DNA of 11,493 bases. It comes from JBGQOJ01 sp052119585 (GTDB lineage: Bacteria; Pseudomonadota; Alphaproteobacteria; Rhodobacterales; Rhodobacteraceae). How positions within the stretch are numbered: the stretch's first letter is position 1; each line of letters begins with the position of its first letter. Below the pieces are notes generated by a model that saw only the letters and a program-made list of their open reading frames with translations, was not told the origin of the DNA and made no database searches. A program made the translations under genes and the position numbers. Below, in pieces: positions 7,438-11,493 of this stretch. The DNA lies in assembly GCF_052119585.1 (NCBI RefSeq), contig NZ_JBGQOJ010000041.1, positions 1 through 11,493 of the forward strand, read 5' to 3'.

Positions 7438-8682
7438 ATGAATAGCTCTTCAAAACCCTCCATCATGTTCCTGTCGGACATGTGTCTTCTTGATCGAAAC
7501 AGCGGTGCTGCGATCGAGATGCACGATTGGCTGAAAATGCTGGTGACTTCTGGCTATCGTGTCAGTTCCGTGTCCATGTCGCTCTTCGACGGCCAGGAGG
7601 AGTATCCTTTCAGGATGGAGATTGCACCGTCTATTGATCCAAAGGAGCACGTTGGCAAGAGGATCAGGGTTGTTCGGGATGGTATAGAGAACAATATCTT
7701 CAATGTTGGTACTTCCCTTGCGCGGAACCTGTCGACTGAATTGATTACAGGTTTTGTGGGATCTGCTGCTGAAGACATCCGGAGAATTCAGCCTGATATC
7801 GTCATTGGATTCGGCAGTCGGAATTTGGTACCGCTTCGTCAACTTGCCAAGCAGCTTGGTGCGCGAACGATTTTCTATCTGGCAAACGACAGTTATTCAG
7901 AAGACAAGCGCTCCTGCTTTGACGAGATCGATGAGATTGTGACACCTTCTGTCGCCCTAAGGGATCTGTATAATCAGAGACTAGGTCTGTCTTCAACGGT
8001 GATTGGCAACTTCTTGCCTGATTTTGCCGCGATTGCCAAGCCAACGATCATGGAGGTTGAGCAAAGGCGAAGGTCCAAAATTGTCACTATCGTGAATCCG
8101 AGCTTGGTCAAGGGCGGTCTTTTTTTCATGCAGGTTGCCGCAGTTATGGAAAATGTTGATCCTTCGATAACCTTCATGGCCATTGAAAGCCGGGTTCTCA
8201 GGGAGCATATGGAAACATTTGTGAACAACTCGTCACGCCTTAGCAACATTTGGTGGCTTCAGCGCCAATCCGACATGCATAGGGTTTACCGGCACAGCGC
8301 GGTTCTCCTGATGCCGTCATTGTGGTTTGAGGCAGCCGGACGGATAGTCCCGGAAGCACAAACGCATGGTGTCCCCGTGCTCGCCCATCGTGTTGGCGCT
8401 TTGCCGGAACAGTTGGGGTCCGGAGGTGAGTTGATTGACGTGCCAGAGCGGCTTGCAGGAAAGTTTGAAGAACTGCCTACTCCCATTGAAGTCTTGCCGT
8501 GGGTGCGTTCCATCACCAGGCTTCTCTCGAATGCGAGCCGTTATCAGGATTTGTCCCGGCGTGCTCTTGTTTCGGCACGGCGTCACGATCCTTCTGAGCG
8601 TGCCGAGCAGATTCGGCAGTTCATGGAGTCACAAGTTGACCGCAAGCTCGCCACCAAACCATCGAAAGAAGTTGTCGAATAA
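7438..8682 (+). CDS. GT-B glycosyltransferase, GT4-like
   Basis: A 414-residue soluble glycosyltransferase with two Rossmann-like halves. The N-terminal half starts with IMFLSD and the SGAA loop (22-25), where GT4 enzymes carry their GG-type acceptor loop. DIVIGFGS (120-127) and IVTPS (167-171) fit the rest of this half. The donor half has VNPSLVKGG (219-227), then PSLWFEAAGRIVPEAQ (293-308), whose E298 and E306 form the EX7E motif that binds the nucleotide sugar, then HGVPVLAHRVGALPE (310-324). The donor and acceptor sugars cannot be read from the sequence. GAGGA at 7426-7430 is a good ribosome site. The stop overlaps the next gene's ATG (TAATG), so it is probably made together with the two flanking sulfotransferases. 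No membrane segment is present. Confidence 0.88.
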   Translation: MNSSSKPSIMFLSDMCLLDRNSGAAIEMHDWLKMLVTSGYRVSSVSMSLFDGQEEYPFRMEIAPSIDPKEHVGKRIRVVRDGIENNIFNVGTSLARNLSTELITGFVGSAAEDIRRIQPDIVIGFGSRNLVPLRQLAKQLGARTIFYLANDSYSEDKRSCFDEIDEIVTPSVALRDLYNQRLGLSSTVIGNFLPDFAAIAKPTIMEVEQRRRSKIVTIVNPSLVKGGLFFMQVAAVMENVDPSITFMAIESRVLREHMETFVNNSSRLSNIWWLQRQSDMHRVYRHSAVLLMPSLWFEAAGRIVPEAQTHGVPVLAHRVGALPEQLGSGGELIDVPERLAGKFEELPTPIEVLPWVRSITRLLSNASRYQDLSRRALVSARRHDPSERAEQIRQFMESQVDRKLATKPSKEVVE

Positions 8683-9536
8683 TGTCCAAAACTTTTGTTC
8701 TTGGGATTGGGGCGCCTAAAGCTGGCACCACTTGGTTGCATGCATATCTCACGTCGATGCCTGGATTTGCACGTGGGTTTCAGAAAGAGTTCCATATCTG
8801 GGATGCCGTCCATGTGCCCGAAGCGGCGCGTTTTCGGGTGCGAGACGGCAGTCCGGTTCTGTCGGTTCCACAGCTTCTTCGTCGTGAAATGCAAAAGTAT
8901 CCGTCGGCGTATTTTGATTACTTTGCCGCTTTGCTTGGCCAGGTAGGAGCGACGCATGCGGCAGATATAACCCCGTCCTATTGTGCGCTTTCGGGAGAAC
9001 AGATCTCGTTTATTTATCGTGGCCTGATGTCCAGAGGCTTCAATGTTAGAATAGTATTTCTGATGCGAGATCCGGTGGAACGGTGTTGGAGCATGCTTAG
9101 AATGTTCCGCGCCGACGCTGGGCTGCAGAAAGTACACAGCAATCTCAACTATTCCAAGAATGACAACGACCTGCTGCTGGACTATGCTTTGTCGGATAAC
9201 GCGCGTGTTCGTACGCGCTATGATCGAACGCTTTCTTCGCTCGAAGAGAGTGCTGTCCCTGCCGAGCATATTCACGTTGGGTTCTATGAAAACATGTTCT
9301 CTACATCCTCACTAAGGGCGCTAAGCGACTTCTTGAATGTTCCGTTCAAGCCGGAATTGTCAGAAAAGAAGGTGCACGTTTCGCCCAAAACAGGCGAAAT
9401 AGAGGAGAGAGTGCGCGCTGAAGTTGTCCGCGTGTTTGCGGATGTCTATCGAAACGTTGCGAAGCGGATGCCGGAAGCTCGCACGCTTTGGAGCGGTTAT
9501 GAGTATGTCGATGGCGACGGTGTTCGGTCTTCATAG
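8682..9536 (+). CDS. PAPS-dependent sulfotransferase
   Basis: A 284-residue enzyme with the full sulfotransferase signature. GIGAPKAGTTWL (8-19) is the 5'-phosphosulfate loop with its Lys. KEFHIWD (35-41) and DITPSYCAL (95-103) are typical of the carbohydrate-sulfotransferase group. RIVFLMRDPVERCWSM (123-138) is the 3'-phosphate-binding element, with R129 and S137. FYENM (201-205) matches the usual Y-E-x-M/L segment, and KVHVSPKTGEI (230-240) resembles the late PAPS-loop seen in heparan and chondroitin sulfotransferases. It probably sulfates a sugar made or extended by the upstream glycosyltransferase. Its ATG overlaps that gene's stop by one base. It is far more canonical than the first sulfotransferase, so it is the likely catalytic one of the pair. 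The acceptor is unknown. Confidence 0.88.
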   Translation: MSKTFVLGIGAPKAGTTWLHAYLTSMPGFARGFQKEFHIWDAVHVPEAARFRVRDGSPVLSVPQLLRREMQKYPSAYFDYFAALLGQVGATHAADITPSYCALSGEQISFIYRGLMSRGFNVRIVFLMRDPVERCWSMLRMFRADAGLQKVHSNLNYSKNDNDLLLDYALSDNARVRTRYDRTLSSLEESAVPAEHIHVGFYENMFSTSSLRALSDFLNVPFKPELSEKKVHVSPKTGEIEERVRAEVVRVFADVYRNVAKRMPEARTLWSGYEYVDGDGVRSS

Positions 9537-9569
9537 AGCCGCTACAGTTGCATAGAATGATCGCCACAC

Positions 9570-9600
9570 TTGGCAGCCTTATAGTGTTGATTAAAATCAA
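9570..9600 (+). promoter_or_regulatory. Sigma-70-like promoter with an FNR box over the -10
   Basis: TTGGCA (9570-9575) and TAAAAT (9592-9597), 16 bases apart, each match the sigma-70 consensus at five of six positions. TTGAT-TAAA-ATCAA (9587-9600) is a perfect match to the FNR/FnrL/FixK consensus TTGAT-N4-ATCAA and covers the -10. With transcription starting near 9604, a bound regulator would block RNA polymerase, so repression is more likely than activation. Placing the box at -41.5 for activation would put the start at the ATG itself. Confidence 0.55.
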
Positions 9601-9633
9601 TCCGGCTGGCAACTAACAGGATAAGGAACAGCA

Positions 9634-10233
9634 ATGAAAACTCGGTTGATATTGGTTGCAGCGTTGTGCGCTGCAACAGGAAGCTCTGTGCTTGGAGCGG
9701 GTGCAGAGGGCCAGTTTGTGGTTCGAGGGTTGGGAGCACAGTCTTGCAGCTCTTTGAACGATGCAATGAAAGGAGATAACGCCCAATTGGTTCGCGATCG
9801 GCTGGTCGACTGGATCTCGGGTTGGCTCTCCCATGCCAACCGCAGTACTGAAGGGGTATATGATGTACACCCTGTGTCTGACAATAAGGTGGTGGGCGAG
9901 CTGGTGCGGCGTATTTGCGTGTCGAATCCGTCTGCTCTTATCGACAGTGTGGTTCTGAGTTCGGTTAATTCAGTTCGATCCGGCAGGCTCACGGGCGTGC
10001 CGGAATTGGTTCTGGTTGAGGCGGATGGCAATCAAGTGCAGGTCCCCGCGGAGCTCTTGAAGGCTGTCCAGGGCCGCTTGGTTGAACTGGGTTTCCTTGA
10101 GGCAAAGCAAGCGGATGGAAAGTTTGGTCCCGCGACGTCAAAGGCAATCAGTGGGTTTCAGGAAAGTTCAAAGCTTGCCGTAAATGGCCTTCCGGACCCT
10201 ATTACAACGTATCTGATCTTTCTTGGAAAGTGA
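9634..10233 (+). CDS. Exported protein with C-terminal peptidoglycan-binding domain
   Basis: A 199-residue secreted protein. Residues 1-24 are a signal peptide, with a likely cut near AGA|EG. The N-terminal domain has SCSSLNDA (37-44), W60-x-x-G-W-L, the NR pair (69-70), the YD pair (76-77) and a second Cys in RICVSNP (93-99). This pattern (C...W-x-x-G-W/Y-x-x-x-x-NR...YD...C-x-x-NP) recurs in small alphaproteobacterial periplasmic proteins of unknown role and suggests a C38-C95 disulfide. Residues 141-197 form a PG_binding_1-type domain (LLKAVQGRLVELGFL, DGKFGPATSKAISGFQ). It therefore probably sits in the periplasm, bound to the cell wall. AAGGA at 9623-9627 supports the start. It has its own promoter and terminator and is probably a single-gene unit. 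Confidence 0.75.
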   Translation: MKTRLILVAALCAATGSSVLGAGAEGQFVVRGLGAQSCSSLNDAMKGDNAQLVRDRLVDWISGWLSHANRSTEGVYDVHPVSDNKVVGELVRRICVSNPSALIDSVVLSSVNSVRSGRLTGVPELVLVEADGNQVQVPAELLKAVQGRLVELGFLEAKQADGKFGPATSKAISGFQESSKLAVNGLPDPITTYLIFLGK

Positions 10234-10276
10234 ACTGAATTGCGTGGAAGCCTCCGGTTTAGCTCCCAGGTGCAGT

Positions 10277-10350
10277 GCTGCCGGGTGAGTGATTTTCTGG
10301 CGCTTGTGTCTTTTTGCGAGCGCCAGATTTCACCTCGGCGGCTTTTTTTT
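10277..10350 (+). terminator. Intrinsic terminator after the peptidoglycan-binding gene
   Basis: An outer stem GCTGCCGGG (10277-10285) with CTCGGCGGC (10334-10342), nine pairs including two G-U, is followed at once by eight T (10343-10350). Inside it is a perfect 9-bp stem, TCTGGCGCT (10296-10304) with AGCGCCAGA (10319-10327). The two-tier shape and the immediate U-run make a convincing terminator for the gene ending at 10233. Confidence 0.8.
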
Positions 10351-10413
10351 AGAATGGCTTTTTGGACGCACGATATGAGCCGACATTCCCCAAGTAGCCT
10401 GCCGTCTGACGTC
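10351..10413. other. Short stretch with no gene seen
   Basis: These 63 bases lie between the terminator and the first IS remnant. I see no gene, repeat or promoter in them. A 98-codon open frame that runs across this stretch (10240-10536, +) spans the terminator and the antisense of the IS3 remnant, and is not credible. Confidence 0.5.
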
Positions 10414-10607
10414 GGTGTTTGTCAAAGGAGTTGTCCGCCGATTTCATGCGGCGACTCTGATTTCAGGGACGCTGATTTCGGTTTCAAGGTTGAGCCAGAC
10501 GGGTCCGGCAGGTTGCCAGTTGCGGGTTTTGCCTGACCAGCGTTCCGGGGTTTGTGAACGCGCATTGGCATAGAGACTGGCGCGGTTTGCCAGTATTGCA
10601 CGTATAC
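10414..10607 (-). mobile_element. 3' end of an IS3-family element (first copy)
   Basis: On the - strand this encodes a transposase C-terminus that stops at 10444-10446: ILANRASLYANARSQT, PERWSGKTRNWQPAGPVWLN, then a short tail ending in AA. The PERWS-x-x-x-RNW end is typical of IS3-family transposases. The presumed element terminus is GGTGTTTGTCAAAGG at 10414-10428. Only about 55 codons remain. The coding match to the second copy stops near 10606, where the terminus of that copy begins. The sequence is about nine-tenths identical to 10608-10801 without gaps, so these are two related copies, not a fresh duplication. Confidence 0.78.
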
Positions 10608-10978
10608 GGTGTTTGTCAAAGGTGTTGTCCGCCGATTTCATGCGGCGTCTCTGATTTCAGGGACGCTGATTTCGGTTTCTGGGTTGAGCCAGACGGGTCC
10701 GGCGGGTTGCCAGTTGCGGATTTTGCCTGACCAGCGTTCCGGTTTTTGCGCACGTGCATTTGCATAGAGAATGGCTCGGTTTGCCAGCGTTGCGCGGTCA
10801 TGGCCAGCGTGGCGTGCGCCCGGGGTGACGAAGCGAATGGCGCTGTGCAGATGCTCGCCGTTATACCAACTGGCGAAGGATTTTACCCAAGCCTGAGCAT
10901 CGGTTTTTGTGGCAAAGCCCTTGCTCGGCCAGTCCGGGCGGTATTTGCAGGTTCGGAACAGAGCCTCCGAGAAGGGAT
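10608..10978 (-). pseudogene. IS3-family transposase, C-terminal third only (second copy)
   Basis: The - strand is open from 10978 to a stop at 10638-10640 and gives about 113 residues. It begins PFSEALFRTCKYRP, which holds the last Glu of the DDE triad. AWVKSFASWYNGEHLHSAIRF, VTPGARHAG and PERWSGKIRNWQ follow. All are typical of the end of an IS3-family integrase-type catalytic domain. The two catalytic Asp residues and the whole N-terminal part are missing, so it is inactive. The cut falls within the codon before PFSE: the remaining bases AT would complete an Asn codon, as in the usual NPFSEALF. The cut coincides with the IS66 terminus that starts at 10979. The presumed IS3 end is GGTGTTTGTCAAAGG at 10608-10622. 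Confidence 0.85.
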
Positions 10979-10993
10979 GTAACCGGCCGGTTG

Positions 10994-11290
10994 TTACCGC
11001 GGTGATTGTGCCTTGATGCGGGCGACGAGTTCTGCGTTGTTGACGAAGTCGTCGAGGAATTCGTGCCAGGTTTTGGTGGTAATTCGGGCATCCCTGAGCA
11101 TGTCTGTCAGTTCTTCGATGCCGTAGTCGGTCAGTGCGGTGATGGCCTCCTCCGGCCCAGTTTGGACGGTGATGATCGAGCCATAGGTCAGGTTATCGTC
11201 GTTGCAGACGATGGCCTCGAGAAGCTCCAGATCTTCGCCCATCATCTTGGCGGCGTATTTGAGGGAGCGGATGTGGGTGATGGCGGCCAT
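10994..11290 (-). CDS. IS66-associated small passenger protein, function unknown
   Basis: A 98-residue acidic protein that looks intact. I place the start at the ATG on 11290-11288, reading MAAITHIRSLKYAAKMMG, rather than at the longer in-frame start near 11335. This ATG overlaps the TnpC stop (TGATG), so it should be translationally coupled to the transposase. The sequence is mostly helical in character (EDLELLEAIV, EELTDMLRDAR, TWHEFLDDFV) and ends VARIKAQSPR. No signal peptide, membrane segment or DNA-binding motif is visible. Small proteins of this style occur downstream of the transposase in alphaproteobacterial IS66 elements; that is recollection, not a search result. Its function is unknown to me. 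Confidence 0.75.
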   Translation of the reverse strand: MAAITHIRSLKYAAKMMGEDLELLEAIVCNDDNLTYGSIITVQTGPEEAITALTDYGIEELTDMLRDARITTKTWHEFLDDFVNNAELVARIKAQSPR

Positions 11291-11417
11291 CAGGCAGCCT
11301 CGGCATTTGGAGCGGCGAGGGGCGACCAATTCCATGGCAGCAACTCATCGAGGCGATTGATCTTGTGATCGTGGATGCGGGCGAGGATGTCGGTCAAATA
11401 TGCCTGCGGGTCGAGAC
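11290..11417 (-). pseudogene. IS66 TnpC transposase, last ~42 codons
   Basis: The - strand encodes LDPQAYLTDILARI, then INRLDELLPWNW, and stops at 11290-11292. This is the familiar C-terminus of IS66-family transposases (xPxAYLxDxLxRI...IDELLPW). Everything upstream is replaced by a different sequence from about 11418 onward, so the gene is cut by another insertion. The open frame continues to 11487, but those residues (GYPGTGGRMLSEWMAGSSG) are translation of IS-end repeats, not transposase. Confidence 0.82.
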
Positions 11418-11493
11418 TGCGTATTCCGGAGGATCCGGCCATCCATTCCGACAACATCCGGCCACCTGTTCCGGGGTATCCGGCCACCTGTGA
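11418..11493. mobile_element. Terminus of a probable IS21-family element with tandem repeats
   Basis: Beginning at TGCGTATTCCGG, three copies of a 22-23 base unit follow. TTCCG occurs at 11424, 11446 and 11469, and ATCCGGCCA occurs at 11433-11441, 11456-11464 and 11478-11486. Several transposase-binding repeats inside each terminus are a hallmark of IS21-family ends. The element points out of the window to the right, so no istA or istB gene is visible. It appears inserted in the IS66 transposase gene. Confidence 0.6.

Larger units (their letters stand above)
10979..11417 (-). mobile_element. Right end of an IS66-family element (truncated)
   Basis: The end GTAACCGGCCGGTT (10979-10992) starts with GTAA, as IS66-family termini do, and includes a perfect 12-bp palindrome at 10981-10992. 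It holds the last codons of the TnpC transposase and a downstream passenger gene. If inserted normally, the bases 10971-10978 (GAAGGGAT) would be one copy of the 8-bp target duplication. The other end of the element is outside the window or lost. Confidence 0.72.

Noticed and set aside
8583..9275. 230-codon - strand open frame over the second sulfotransferase
   Set aside because: The + strand frame has complete sulfotransferase motifs. The - frame shows no recognisable motif.
10240..10536. 98-codon + strand open frame after the peptidoglycan-binding gene
   Set aside because: It runs through a strong terminator and the antisense of an IS3 transposase end, and has no ribosome site.
10414..10801. 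CRISPR-like or satellite repeat
   Set aside because: There are only two copies, and both encode the same transposase C-terminus.

Overview
The window looks like an accessory locus from an alphaproteobacterium. The evidence is an hfaA-hfaB-hfaD gene order (the holdfast-anchoring system known from Caulobacter and relatives), the amino-acid style of the proteins, an FNR-type box, and the IS families at the right end. The genus cannot be fixed from the sequence; a Rhodobacterales or Rhizobiales member would fit. Everything outside the insertion sequences reads on the + strand.

Left half (223-6644): three genes for a cell-surface adhesin system. A small secreted HfaA-like protein (223-882) overlaps by one base a CsgG/HfaB-type outer-membrane secretion lipoprotein (882-1778). 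After a 138-base gap holding a 10-bp hairpin comes a very large, cysteine-free, Asn/Ser/Thr/Ala-rich repeat protein of about 1575 residues (1917-6644) that resembles HfaD but is far longer than the Caulobacter protein. The likely scheme is that HfaB forms the pore through which HfaA and HfaD leave the cell and assemble an amyloid-like or beta-solenoid anchor.

Middle (6763-9536): after two perfect hairpins, a tightly packed three-gene cassette encodes a small sulfotransferase-like protein, a GT-B (GT4-type) glycosyltransferase and a second, canonical PAPS-type sulfotransferase. Gaps are 3 bases and a 1-base overlap. Together they could build and sulfate a glycan. Their position next to the adhesin suggests, but does not prove, that the glycan decorates the adhesin or the adhesive.

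Right of that, a separate gene (9634-10233) encodes an exported protein with a disulfide-type N-terminal domain and a C-terminal peptidoglycan-binding domain. It has its own sigma-70-like promoter with a perfect FNR box over the -10, and a strong intrinsic terminator at 10277-10350.

The last 1.1 kb (10414-11493) is a pile of IS remnants on the - strand: the 3' end of one IS3-family element, joined to the 3' third of a second related IS3 copy, cut by an IS66-family right end that carries an intact small passenger gene, cut in turn by the end of a probable IS21-family element. This marks the locus boundary as a recombination hot spot.
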